From the NCBI GenBank assembly GCA_037576195.1, contig CM075104.1:19732211-19796210 (forward strand): 64,000 nucleotides of DNA, in the 5' to 3' direction. The position numbers and the translations under genes were made by a program. Positions within the stretch are counted from its first letter, which is position 1. Every line of letters begins with the position of its first letter. This document shows positions 1 to 10,561 of this stretch, one piece after another. Origin of the DNA: Phytoseiulus persimilis (taxonomy: Eukaryota > Arthropoda > Arachnida > Mesostigmata > Phytoseiidae). The notes beneath the pieces were generated by a model. The model was not told where the DNA came from and searched no databases. It worked only from the letters and a program-made list of their open reading frames with translations.

Positions 1-140
1 TCCGCCTCTTGCGATGCCACCTTGGAATCGGAGGGGCGAAATGACAGCAAGAGGAACCACACGAAATAACGATGAACATCATTCGGCACTCAGAAGCTTT
101 TTCACATAATATTTGATGTACGCCTTTACATCCTACACAT

Positions 141-464
141 TACCTATACACCACATCACTATTCGCGTTCTCACCGAAGTCCTCGAACGAGAAATCGGCG
201 GGAAATTCAGCATAAGTTCAGGAGAGAACTGAGTCTGATTGTTTCCATTGTCCGACCGAGCGGGGCACCAGCAACGACGGCAACACGGCGCGTATGCTCT
301 TCGGATCATGCTCCGACGGCTGACCCTTCAGACCCTTAGCTGGTCTATGGGCTCCACATCATCTTGGAAGCAATCAACTGTCGCCCATTAGCGTTGTGAG
401 GCGGTCCGCCCCGAGCATCAAACGAAATCCATGAGAACGCGAATAGTGATGTGATGCATAGGTA
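141..464. mobile_element. MITE-like element with 33-bp terminal inverted repeats
   Basis: The segments 141-173 and 432-464 are inverted copies over 33 bases with two mismatches. The inner 22 bases (152-173 against 432-453) are nearly perfect and contain the core CACTATTCGCGTTCTCA. The 258-bp centre has no convincing ORF. Size and structure fit a non-autonomous DNA transposon. I could not see a clear target-site duplication, so the outer ends may be a few bases off and the superfamily is unassigned. Confidence 0.6.
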
Positions 465-2883
465 GATGGTTCCTGCGGATTCTCTCGTGAACAGTTATCT
501 AGCAGCTGATGAATTCATCTTCTAGAGACGTTCATTTGAGTTCTCCATACACGTCGGAACTGTCGTCCTGGGAATGAGAGAAGAGTCCACGCCGGAGCAA
601 TCGGTAGCGAGCATTTCGAGTGCCCAGAGGAGCCCATCGCAAGCGTGGAATATCTTCAGCTGCGTCGGAAGGGCGGTTGCGTCAGCAAAAGCTTCACGGA
701 GTCATCCCTGGCTCCAGGGCGTTCACTGATGACAAGGTCTTCACGTAAGTGGCATGTATTTGTTCTTAGGCAACTGGGTTCAACGTTCGTGATGGGACGA
801 AGAGCGAGTCGGAATCCGCACAGACGTTCAAATCTTGTATCGAGTCCGGATGAGATTCTAAAATTCTGGAGTGGCCGGGTTCGGAATCATGTCCATCTTT
901 GAATGCGACCTCGGGACGAAATCGAGCTCCTGTTACACATTGGGGGTTAAGGTCTCCAAAGACCCGGTGAGGAGATGGACAGAGAAATGTTTTTGAAACT
1001 CGAAGCCTCGCAGTTGAAAATATGAAGCCACTCCTCCACCTCTAACCGTTTCACTTTCACCTTAGATGGAAAAGACGACAAGCCGGAACATCGGGCGTTG
1101 AACCCGATTGGGAAAATGCTCGTGTATCTCGAAAGATCTCGAGGAGTGAACGACGCCAATGCTGTTGCTCGGCAAGCAGAGCATCATGAGCGTAGAGCGT
1201 TGTGAGCGCCCACTCTACTTTCCAGGAGCTTCTGTAAACGCCGCTCCCACTCGAGGCAGCCCTTCCTCGAAGGGCAGGGAATCTACACCGGAATCCGCCA
1301 TCTTCTCCGACTACCTGGTCCCAGTGCGCGATCTCCTCCGTCGTATAGCTGTGTAGGTCATTCATCTCAGATACGCACCACATCTGTGCTGCCCACGGAG
1401 CGCTAACCCACCGGAATGTTTGTCATCCAAACAGAGAACGCTGATTTCGGAAGTTTCGTTGGTGAGGAACTCCGTCACCAAGACCTACAACGGAGAAGGC
1501 CCGCGGCGTCCCACACGGGCGAAGATTGTGTGTGTCTATGATTCTCGAATCCTTCCAATGGAGGTAGTGGTAGCTTGCCGAGTGGGACAGACTGTGAGGG
1601 GCGACCCTATGACAAGTTGCCAACGTGAGGAATATCAGTTACCGTTTCCGTGGTCCGATCAGAAATTCCGTCAACTGCTGAAGAACTTCCCCCAGAGGCG
1701 TTTACAGAGAGCCGAAGTGGCTGTAGGATGCGTCATCAGGGTGTTCTGGGCTATCAATGGGTGTTTATGTTGCTGTTTACTCTTGTGGGCGACGGGTTGC
1801 AGAAGAGGGCGCGAAGTCCGTCTCAGGAAAAAGTCGGGATTGAACGGCTCAACCGTCCATCAGGTTTATTCTTCGCGCGAGGACCGAACGTTGTGTTAGC
1901 ATATTTTCCCTGAATGCCGCACACGGATCGACCGAGCGCTTGTGATTCATGACCGAAACTGCACTCGGGGGGAAATGGAAAAATCGCGACGCCACCGACT
2001 TCTCAGAAATCAATCGCGCCGGAGGAGATAAGAGACTTGTGGTTATCGGGGAGAGGAACACAGGGATTGGTTGAGGAAGGCTTCGTAGCCGGAAGTTTTC
2101 TAGCAAGCACTCAGAACGTACCTCTCCCATCTAGCCGGACGGCTCCGCGCTCTCCGCTCTGCCGGCGAGAACCGACTGAAGGAAATGATTTTTGGCGTGC
2201 ACGCGGGGAAGAACAACGAAGGGCAGGAAACTCCGAGCGTCGGCATCACGGGCTCGCCCATTCGTTTGAATCCCCTCCGGGCAGTCTTTGCAGAGTGATG
2301 ATTCCGGTCGCCTCCATATTCCAGATGTCTCCTGGGCTCAACCCGTGACGTTCGTATGGGTGTCCCGGTTGACGATCTCGTGATGTTCGTCTTGTCGAAT
2401 GATGTCACTCTGGGCAAGCTCGTGGCCTTCGATATGCGGATGGGAAGTATTTTCGATGAAAATTTGAAGCAGCTGGGAAAACAACGTTTGCACGATCCGA
2501 ATGACTCTTTCAATATGATCTGTCGGCGTGGTTGCTCCCTAGGTTCGCCGCTCTGGGCTTCGCACCGTTGTTGACATAACCTTCCTGTCATAGCTGTACG
2601 TTGGATTATTTTGAAGGCTCTAGTATAATATTTGCGAATCATGTGGTCTGAAGTCAAAACTTGCAACGACTTGAATCATTCTCCTCTGGAAGTGCTGCGA
2701 AGTAGGATATTCCCGCGCTACAGCGTTGTGCTAACATGCTCTCATGAGAGTGCTCGAGACGAATCTGCCGATAGTTACAAGTGCGGGTCACGTGATTCCA
2801 TCACACGGACAACAGAAGTTCATGGTGCCCGCAGCGAAACTTTTCATCGAAATGAGTACTTCAGGTTTACTTTGTTGTTTCCG
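465..2883. other. No supported gene
   Basis: ORFs of up to about 190 codons lie here on both strands (for example + 1423-1899 and - 2100-2666). They overlap one another, lack splice or poly(A) support and show no family motif. A short + strand ORF at 2356-2574 begins with a protein-like stretch (VPVDDLVMFVLSNDVTLGKL) but cannot be joined to anything. I see no RNA gene or repeat. Confidence 0.5.
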
Positions 2884-2907
2884 CTCTCTCTCTCTCTCTC
2901 TCTCTCT
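2884..2907. repeat. (CT)n microsatellite
   Basis: An uninterrupted CT dinucleotide run of about twelve units. A shorter CT run occurs near 23530-23546. No function is implied. Confidence 0.9.
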
Positions 2908-3545
2908 TCATTCGTAATACTCTCAGAGTGCGTCCGAAACGAATCGGGTTGGAGCGAAAGCATCGACGACACTCATCGCCAACGTGCCGCTGGTTCCGCT
3001 TCCCATCTCCCGAGACCCAACCAATCGGGGTCGTCGCTCTGGGAGTACTTCTGTTCACTATCTGAAGAAATCCAATCAGCGAGCGCTTGCTTTATTCGAT
3101 TAGAAGATACTGAATCGTCGTTGTACATCGTCGTCAGCGAACCTCGTCGAAGGGGAAGGAGCTGTCCAATTAGCGTGGACTGGTAGCGATACTCTGTTGC
3201 GTCCATGCGCTATTCGACGCCGTGCCCCTTTAATCTTTTTATCCGAGCGACGTACACGGAGTGAGCTATCGAATGGTGTTATTGTTGCTTCTCGGGCGGT
3301 GTTTCCCTAACGCGATAGGGTTGAAAGGCCTCTGTTGAGCGACCCCTGCGTCTTAACCGAGAAAAAAATCCTGCGGAGACCGTGACAAATCCCCTGTCCC
3401 CTCAGTGCATACCTCGACCCACCATCGTTTGCCTCTTTTTGAATTTTCGACTCGATACGCCGATTCCCGTCGAGTTCCCACGCGACCGAGCCGCGCAACT
3501 CGCGGACCGCAGATGATGGAGAGGCGCCGCTACATTTGAGCAAAT

Positions 3546-3578
3546 GCCCGATTAGAGCGGAGGCCCGATTTGAGCGGA
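3546..3578 (+). repeat. 17-bp tandem repeat, left partner of an inverted pair
   Basis: Two units of the form GCCCGATTNGAGCGGA start at 3546 and 3563, a 17-bp period. The same unit occurs three times in inverted orientation at 6331-6380. The pair brackets the Transib-like element at unequal distances, as expected for subterminal repeats of an older element in which the younger one is nested. Confidence 0.6.
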
Positions 3579-3840
3579 CAGCAGCGCTGCGGAAGACGCT
3601 GATGTGGTTCGAACCTATCTCACTTCGTTCCTCTCGAATGTATCGGTTTCATGCAGAGCTAAGCAGGACTGCGTGCGCGCGTTGTGCCGGAGTGCGAAGC
3701 AAGTATGCCGCTGAGTTCCGTGGATTCGACCGGAGGGCAACCTTTGCTCATCGTTGATAACTATCATTCTTTGCGTCTCCGCCATTCAGGGCCCACCGAC
3801 CAGCGATAATCGGAATGCCCTGCGAGCGTAGCGAGCGGCG

Positions 3841-4474
3841 CACAGTGGGCGATTTGTGCTCGAAATTATTTTTGGCGATTTTCGCTGAAACTGATGTTTT
3901 CTCATTATTTTTTACACAGAAGCTGAGGTCGTATGGAGTCGAGGCGGTGGCTTCGGATAGACAGGATCGAGGTCTACAAGAAGAGTTAACCAACACTTCA
4001 TTCGCAGACGGTCCCTTTTAGTACTAGCTAGTATATAACGCTATATTAGAGCGGATAGTGCTCCGCGAATATCCGGCCCCATTGCAATTCTAGCCGACTG
4101 CCCACACTCAGGAGAGTCCGACCGACCAGTTTTCAGCTGCCCCTTCGCACCTCGAGACACAATATACACGAAAATTTGGAAGAAAAGGGGGTGTTTTTGG
4201 CCCCTTCCGACTGATTTTTGATCTTCATCTCTGACGCTTGTTCTCGGCTCCACGGGCAGCGAGCTCGATCAGAATGACTGTTATCGCCATAATACTCCAT
4301 AGATTCTCAGAAAAAAAGCCTTCCGACCCGATCCGATCACTGGAAGTGTGTGTTTCAACTGATTCGCCTCGATTCATCATCATCACCATGAGCATCATCA
4401 TTATTGGAGTCGACGAAAAGCAATTCGCCTTGACTCCGACCCATAGCCACTAGTGACTTTCGCGGTTCTAGATG
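3841..4474 (+). repeat. Left long inverted-repeat arm
   Basis: Reverse complement of 5222-5855. Two 210-base stretches compared through their shared reading frames show two to four residue differences each. The outer 150 bases differ at several positions, including a short cluster near 3895. The high similarity implies recent activity or arm-to-arm gene conversion. Confidence 0.85.
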
Positions 4475-4547
4475 GCGAAACGGGGAGCCGGTACAATACA
4501 GTTGGATGCAGACGATCAGCTGAACTCGTGCCTGCCCGCGCGCTAGC
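4473..4547 (+). CDS. Short ORF at the inner edge of the left arm
   Basis: A 24-codon ORF starting MAKRGAGTIQLDADDQLN opens just inside the left arm of the Transib-like element. Its composition is protein-like and it could be a 5' exon for the larger ORF at 4729. I found no phase-consistent GT-AG pair to prove a join. It may equally be chance. Confidence 0.2.
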
Positions 4548-4728
4548 TTCTAGAGACAAAAAGAACGCCGAACAGGCCCAACTGACTCTGTTCTTGAGCA
4601 TTGTCGCGCTACAAAAGAGTTCTCTTCGCTTTAGCCAGCGACTTTGCGAACATTGCTGAGTCGCCTTCCAGGAGGCGTTCTGATCTACTCTGATCTGAGT
4701 GAAGATCAACGACCGGTGAGCGCCAGCG

Positions 4729-5127
4729 ATGAGTTTCTTCGAAATTTCCAACCGGCAGCTCTCGGAGCTCTTTCTGGAGAGCGATAGGAACATGGATGTC
4801 TGCATGAAGTTGCTAATCGAGAGTAACCCTACCCTCAGTGCTGAGAATATGGAAGAAGTGAGATTATATGCGCATAAACGATTCGTAGGGAAATTCAACG
4901 AAAGGTGGCTCAGCTCCAACAGAACTCGCGGTCGTTTCTTCAAGAAATTCGTTAATTGGCTGGACACCGTGAACAGAATCCAAATCAGCGTTTTGCCCGT
5001 TACCCATTCTGATCCGCTCATCTTCAGTTACAGGGAGCTGCGAGTGCGAGATGACGATGAATATGATGAGGACGCTTTAGAGCTCTCAGAGAGAGTCGAG
5101 AAGGATGATGACTCCGACTCAGAATAA
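4729..5127 (+). CDS. 132-residue acidic-tailed protein carried inside the Transib-like element
   Basis: A single uninterrupted ORF fills the unique centre of the element, between the inverted arms. The start MSFFEISNRQ follows GCCAGCG. Residues about 45-70 form a basic, aromatic segment (KRFVGKFNERWLSSNRTRG then RFFKKFVNWLD). Residues from about 105 are very acidic (DDDEYDEDALELSERVEKDD and DSDSE). The poly(A) signal AATAAA (5123-5128) overlaps the TAA stop, a compact arrangement that supports real expression. I do not recognise the family. It is not a DDE transposase and far too short for a RAG1-type enzyme. It could be an accessory protein, a DNA-binding remnant of a longer transposase, or a captured host fragment. 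Confidence 0.5.
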   Translation: MSFFEISNRQLSELFLESDRNMDVCMKLLIESNPTLSAENMEEVRLYAHKRFVGKFNERWLSSNRTRGRFFKKFVNWLDTVNRIQISVLPVTHSDPLIFSYRELRVRDDDEYDEDALELSERVEKDDDSDSE

Positions 5128-5128
5128 A
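5123..5128 (+). terminator. Poly(A) signal overlapping the stop codon of the 132-codon ORF
   Basis: AATAAA lies across the TAA stop (5125-5127). It is the only such hexamer in the unique centre on this strand that I noticed. Confidence 0.45.
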
Positions 5129-5221
5129 GTCGATCGATCGCCTGCATCCAACTATGTTGATCGTTCTTGGATTTGAATTCATCGGTTCCTACCCTGCACA
5201 CGTGTCCCCTTGCATTTCAGG

Positions 5222-5855
5222 CGTCCAGAAACGCGAAAGTCACTAGTGGCTTTGGGTGGGACTCAAGGCGAATTGCTTTTCGCCGACTCCAATGATGATG
5301 ATGCTCATGGTGATGATGATGAATCGAGGCGAATTAGTTGAAACACACACTTCCAGTGATCGGATCGGGTCGGAAGGCTTTTTTTCTGAGAATCTATGGA
5401 GTATTATGGCGATAACAGTCATTCTGATCGAGCTCGCTGCCCGTGGAGCCGAGAACAAGCGTCGGAGATGAAGATCAAAAATTAGTTGGAAGGGGCCAAA
5501 AACACCCCCTTTTCTTCCAAATTTTCGTGTATATTGTGTCTCGAGGTGCGAAGGGGCAGCTGAAAACTGGTCGGTCGGACTCTCCTGAGTGTGGGCAGTC
5601 GGCTAGAATTGCAATGGGGCCGGATATTCGCGGAGCACTATCCGCTCTAATATAGCGTTATATACTAGCTAGTACTAAAAGGGACCGTCTGTGAATGAAG
5701 TGTTGGTTAACTCTTCTTGTAGACCTCGATCCTGTCTATCCGAAGCCACCGCTTCGACTCCATACGACTTCAGCTTCTGTGTAAAAAATAATGAAATAAG
5801 ATCAGTTTCAGCGAAAATCGCCAAAAATAATCTCGAGCACAAATCGGCCACTGTG
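5222..5855 (-). repeat. Right long inverted-repeat arm
   Basis: Inverted copy of 3841-4474, ending in CCACTGTG at 5855 and followed by the CGGCG target duplicate. Confidence 0.85.
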
Positions 5856-6330
5856 CGGCGTTGACAGCAGTTCTTCGACGAGGCGCGAGCCCACAGATCA
5901 GCGATCGCTGTCTTGAACTTCCTCTAGGAATCGGGCTCGGTAGTGAAAGGCTTGGGCTCGATTGCCCACGCAGAGGTTTGCAGGAAGTGGAGTTGGAGTT
6001 CCGTAATAGCCGTAATTATCACGAGGATAACACTCAGGGATCCCTCTCTGAAAATCACTGACTGGGGGGCCATAGGTACAAACTATACTCGGGAACCACT
6101 CTTGGATTCTTAAATAATTGTCTGCGTTTGTCTCCGCAGCGTCTCTGGAACTTTGCGCCCGGGATCGAACGGACGGGACGGGAACGTAGGCTCTCGTATA
6201 TGCCGTGAGTAGTGTTCCATGGCAGTGGCTCGAGAAACGAGGGCTGCAGCTCTTCTTCAGTCATGATCGCTATCAAAAGGTGCCGAACCCAACTCTAGCG
6301 CGAGCGACGGTACCACGGCCGCTGTTGGCT

Positions 6331-6380
6331 TTCGCTTGAGTCGGGACTTCGCTCTAATCGGGCCTCCGGTCAAATCGGGC
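6331..6380 (-). repeat. 17-bp tandem repeat, right partner of an inverted pair
   Basis: Three units in minus orientation at 6331-6346, 6348-6363 and 6365-6380 (17-bp period), read on the minus strand as GCCCGATTTGACCGGA, GCCCGATTAGAGCGAA and TCCCGACTCAAGCGAA. They match the two plus-oriented units at 3546-3578. Confidence 0.6.
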
Positions 6381-9300
6381 AGAATCGATGGAGAGGCTTC
6401 ATCCAGAAGGGAATGCGTTAGTCGTCTCCAATGAGGGTTGATCCAAAAAATTTAATCTTCGAATATTTCTCTGATGATGTTCGGTGCATTGATCCCATCC
6501 GAATTCCATCTGGACCAGGTCGGTCTTGAAGCGATCCCGCCGTCCGTCCCCAGGTCGTTCGGGATCTCCGCGGAGCTAGCACAAGGCTGTTGAAGTTTCG
6601 GGAGCGGTCGACGTTTGCAACAACGGCGACCGATGCTGCGGAGACAGGGAACGGAAGAGTTGTTTTTGATGAGGGATTACATGATGACATGTCTGGGTGA
6701 CGAACGTGACAAAGAAGTGTTGGGAGTTCCTAACACGGCTCGTTTTTATTGAATCGCTGTTTCGCGCTGTCTCCCATGCTTCGTCTTGTGAGTTCTCTCC
6801 CTACTTCGTGTTTGGCTCCCGGATCCTCACAACGCCGCTCTCCCTTCTCGCCATCTTTGATGGAAGAACGGGTCGAGCTTTCAACTAGTGATGTTTCTGA
6901 CGAGCTTGTTCGCGGAGTCTCCGATGTCTTGCTTTGTAGCGTTGGACAAGTTTCCCTAAAAGCATTTCACTTTTTCCGGTACCGAAGTTTCGAGTTTCCG
7001 TACCGTTCCATCAGAATCCTCAATCCTGCTTCCAGGAAACAATAGGCTCCGAGATTTCAACGTTTCTTCATCTGACAAGAGCTCGCATCGTGTCACTCGA
7101 CGGAGAATATCGGATGAGCCCGCCCCGACAGCTCTCCATAGGTCTAACGTTTTGGGCCGTCTCGGAGCCGCCATCAATCTTCGCTTTGTCGTGTCCGAGC
7201 GGCGCCCTCGGCACTCCTGCTTGAAAGACGAGCTGTTGACGTGAGCGGTCACCTCCGACGCCTTATCCGTCGGCGTATTCAAATCATGGAACTCGTCGGA
7301 TCGTCCATGAACGCGTACTCGTATTGCGTAAGGCACGAGAACATCGCCCGGCCGAGAGTGACGTAAGCTGTGACACGAGCCGCGCCTCATGAAACTTTCA
7401 AGGCTTGTCTCGTGCGGATTGTTTCTCTCAGGAAACCTTAATGGTATGACAACGGCTCGACTCAGGTCCGCAATGCTTCCTGTTTCGAATTTCTCTCACA
7501 ATCTTCCTCATCTGAGCCTGAACTTTTTCAAACTTGACGATCGGGAAGAGTGTGAGTCGTCCAGCTTACCTCCCCTGGGCCTCGACCGGATGTTTTCACG
7601 ACGAGAGTTCGTCGAACTCTTTCTCTCTAAGCCCCGCTTCAGCCATTTGTGAAGCGGCCACGTTCCTGACGAGTTCATCGCTTTCCGAGGAGCTGCATCT
7701 GTTTCAGATTTTCAGGCATGCATTATGTAGATACGACGATATAAATTTCTCTGGACGTCGGGTAAAAATGGAAGGGAGTCGGAGAGCTGCACGCTGTTCC
7801 GTGGTACAGGCTCCAGGCCAACACAAAAACATCTCCACGAGGGCTGAGAAATTTGCAGGAGTTCTTCCCGCTTCTGGCATAGCATCGTCCGGAGAATGTA
7901 TGTTCTACGTGTTCCAAAAGTTCTGTTGCGATAAGTTCCGAATTCAATATTGTGAAAATCTCAAAGCTTCGAGAACAGCACGCGGACCCCGGAGCTCCCT
8001 GAGTTCGGCTGATTCTGATCCCTGACAGTTTGAGAGTCCTTCCCAACCTGATAAGCTTCTGCGGCTCTGTACTCCATGGCCTCTGGCGGCTTCGCATCCG
8101 AATGCTTCGGGAGCCTTGCACTTTCCGTAGAACGCTCAAATTCTGAGCTCAATCAAGGAATCTGAACTATTGGAGCGTCAGTACCCTATCCGAGATCCGC
8201 AGCAGTCAGATGATCAGCTGCGATTTCGTGATGAGTGGGGATCTCCGAGATGGTTTCCCCACCTACAAAGCGGAACGAAATCTTCACGCTGCGAGTCTGA
8301 GAACGTATCAAGAATCTTCCAAGGATTCCCTAACCGAAGAACCTTTCCTGAAAGCAGCTTGTCTTCGAGAAGATAGCATAGCAGATGAGCCTCGCATGGC
8401 TGATTGGATGGTACTTTGGCTGGTTGTCAGTGCGCCGGACGAACCCACCGACGGCAGGACACGGAAGGTCTGGCTGGCTTTATCGACTCGCCCCATCGAA
8501 TAGAAAAAGTCGTTGAATCCTTCTCTGGAGTTTGCTCGCGAATCCATTTGAGGAGACGGTAACAGCGGCGGCGATGGATTGTTGGCTCGCACACATCCAA
8601 AAGCAAATGTTTACCACTCTGATACCGAGCTCTGTTAGAGGAGCCATGTCAGGGAACTTTTGAACCGATAGCATCAAGGCAGGGGTCGAAAAGCAACACT
8701 CGACGATGACACAGTAGTTCCCCGCGCCTATTTCCCAGTTCGTGTCGAAGTTGCGTGGATAACGTGGACTGCGGGCAGTATTTGAGTGCCAAGCTTCCGT
8801 TGCAATGAGTGTAACTGGGTTTTGAGGGAACGAGTTGAGTAGATCATCACAGACAACAATTCGATGTGAAGAACTGTAAGGGCGAACGGATAGCGATCCC
8901 GCAGGAAGGAATCAGAGTCGATTCACCGCAGAATATCGGTCAGTTGCCATCTGAGCGCTGAATAAAGAGAATCAAGTGCAGAATCGAGTGCTCTTCTATC
9001 CTTAGTAACGAGTCCTTGCGGAATCTCTCGAAATCGGCTCGTCCATCAAACGAACGCAATCAACGGGTTGGTACCCACTGACCGGAGGTAATGACATCAC
9101 TTATTGCGGGAACGGTCAATTAAATGGATTCGGAGAGTATCAATCTCGACTTCCGAACAGAATGAGAGAATCGAGCTCAATTAAAAGGTCTCACGTCCGT
9201 TAGCCTCCGCCAATGAGTTGCGCGGGATGGATATCCGACATCAAACTCCGTGGAACGGCTAGAACTTCGATCCACATGTCGTTCCGAGGTGCCTCAAAGA

Positions 9301-9842
9301 GTGGGTAGATGTCACAGCTGATGCAAGATGAGAACTTCCTCAAACGTGACCCGCCCCGGATGAAAACCTGTGCCGTACAGGGATAGCGAAATGATTGACA
9401 TCTCGCGTGCCCAACCTTTGGCGATGCCTCTCGGGATAGCTTTCTCATTCTGTGCTTGGAGAGACCCCAAACTCCGAATTCCCCGAAAAACAACGCACAC
9501 TTTTCGAAGGCTGCGGCATCAGCGAGTGAGCCAAATTGTTTTCTGGGCTAGTCGTGGTCATCCTCGAGACAGTTCATCGGATCGATTCCTGAGTTCATGA
9601 TTCGGACGGCTTTGATTTCGCATGCCCAGAGCGCAGTTCGTGGATTGTCGGAGCCCGATGCGCTCGCGCAAGCTCCAATGCACTGATGCTGACGCCTATT
9701 AGAAAAATACCCGATCTCGATAGTCTGGTCTCTATACACGGCGATCACCATTCATTCGCCCCCCTGTGAGCGGCGGATTTCGAGTCCTCGGAGCCGGACT
9801 TGGGCAGAGCCATTGTCATGGACTTCCTTGGGCCTCAAAAAG
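6381..9842. other. No supported gene
   Basis: ORFs such as - 6956-7390, + 7534-8025, - 7723-8139 and + 8210-8503 overlap on opposite strands and cannot all be real. The last has protein-like composition (EEPFLKAACLREDSIADEP) but the nearest AATAAA (8961) is 460 bp beyond its stop and no splice partner was found. I see no repeat or RNA gene. Confidence 0.45.
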
Positions 9843-10310
9843 TATGGTCAGATCGATACCGGAATCACCTCCCTAGAGCCAGAAAAATAGTGATCGGAGA
9901 TCAACGAAAATCCTGACAGAACGGTCATCGAGTTTTGTACCGAGGCAGTCCGACGGAATCGCGTCGAGGCAGTCACTAGCCCCCTGCCGGGAAACCGCCG
10001 TCGATTTTAAACCGTCTTGTGTCCCCCGTCTTGGCTCTTACGATGAGAGAGAAGTCGTCGAAGAAAGACCTCGAGTACCTGCTGCGGATCCTCGGAGAGG
10101 CCGAGCTCGGTCCTGAACGTCAGCAGTGTCAGACAACAGGGAGGTCAGATCGCCTCTGGAATCAACTCTCTAGGCCAGAGGTCGTCAAACGTTTCCGACA
10201 TTGCTGGCAGCCGCGACAGCCTGGGGTGTCGCGACACGCAGTTTGACTACCCCTGCTCTAGACCAGAGAAGTATTGTTCGATCGACCCGGGAATGACCTC
10301 CCCGGACCCA
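9843..10310 (+). repeat. Diverged direct repeats sharing GGTCAGATCG...GGAATCACCTCC
   Basis: A motif of about 45 bases recurs at 9843-9892, 10143-10180 and 10266-10310, at roughly 75% identity by eye. It includes GATCGATACCGGAATCACCT and a following TAGAGCCAGAA. The second copy is interrupted at its 3' end by the 80-bp hAT MITE. Shorter echoes occur near 11595. This is probably the remains of an older repeat or transposon. Confidence 0.4.
10176..10255. mobile_element. 80-bp hAT-type MITE with 8-bp target duplication
   Basis: The left end is CAGAGGTCGTCAAAC and the right end, reverse-complemented, is CAGGGGTAGTCAAAC, matching at 13 of 15 positions. The flanks CTCTAGGC (10168-10175) and CTCTAGAC (10256-10263) form an 8-bp target duplication with one change, and the sequence fits the hAT target preference. 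The interior is GC-rich and partly palindromic (TGTCGCGACA). It is far too short to code for a transposase. Confidence 0.75.
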
Positions 10311-10561
10311 GAACAGTATTGGGTGCGTGCGAAAGTTCTGAGCGCTAAACTTTGACAGCTCATAACTCCGCTTCTAGAAGTTGTAGGAAGATGGTGAAAT
10401 ACTCAAAATACGCGGAATTCAGTCAGCTCCCGTTGCCTGCCAACAACGGCGGTTTTACTGAAATGGTCGAAAATCGAACAATCGCGATTTCTCGATTCCG
10501 GCGAAGGTAAGATTATGACCCCCTGTTTTCTCTTCGGAATCATGAAATTCGTCAAAAGTTA

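Larger units (their letters stand above)
3836..5860. mobile_element. Transib-like DNA transposon with 639-bp inverted repeats and CGGCG target duplication
   Basis: The element itself is 3841-5855. Its left end reads CACAGTGGGCGATTTG and its right end, reverse-complemented, reads CACAGTGGCCGATTTG. Both are flanked by a direct 5-bp CGGCG (3836-3840 and 5856-5860). CAC-starting termini with a 5-bp GC-rich target duplication are diagnostic of the Transib superfamily, the relatives of RAG1. The terminal heptamer CACAGTG equals the consensus V(D)J recombination signal heptamer. The inverted arms (about 3836-4474 and 5222-5860) differ by only a few percent by eye. The 750-bp centre carries one ORF (4729-5127). 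No RAG1-like transposase of the usual several hundred residues is present, so it would be non-autonomous. Arms this long are unusual for Transib, whose termini are normally tens of bases. No RSS nonamer is visible. Confidence 0.72.

Noticed and set aside
2100-2666. 188-codon minus-strand ORF
   Set aside because: It is long, but overlaps plus-strand frames of equal quality and has low-complexity Arg/Ser/Pro content, no motif, and no splice or poly(A) support. The TCG/CGA-rich DNA makes such ORFs common here.
3841-3900. Full recombination signal (heptamer, 12/23 spacer, nonamer) at the Transib-like end
   Set aside because: The heptamer is perfect, but neither the 12-bp nor the 23-bp offset carries an ACAAAAACC-like nonamer. 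Only the heptamer similarity is claimed.
4401-5021. 206-codon minus-strand ORF inside the Transib-like element
   Set aside because: It spans the arm/centre boundary and is antisense to the better-supported 132-codon ORF. No protein family is recognisable.
4041-5655. Paired 70-71-codon ORFs in the two inverted arms (4041-4253 with 5443-5655, and 4238-4453 with 5243-5458)
   Set aside because: They look conserved only because the arms are near-identical inverted copies. The differences between arms change residues freely and the proteins have no domain.
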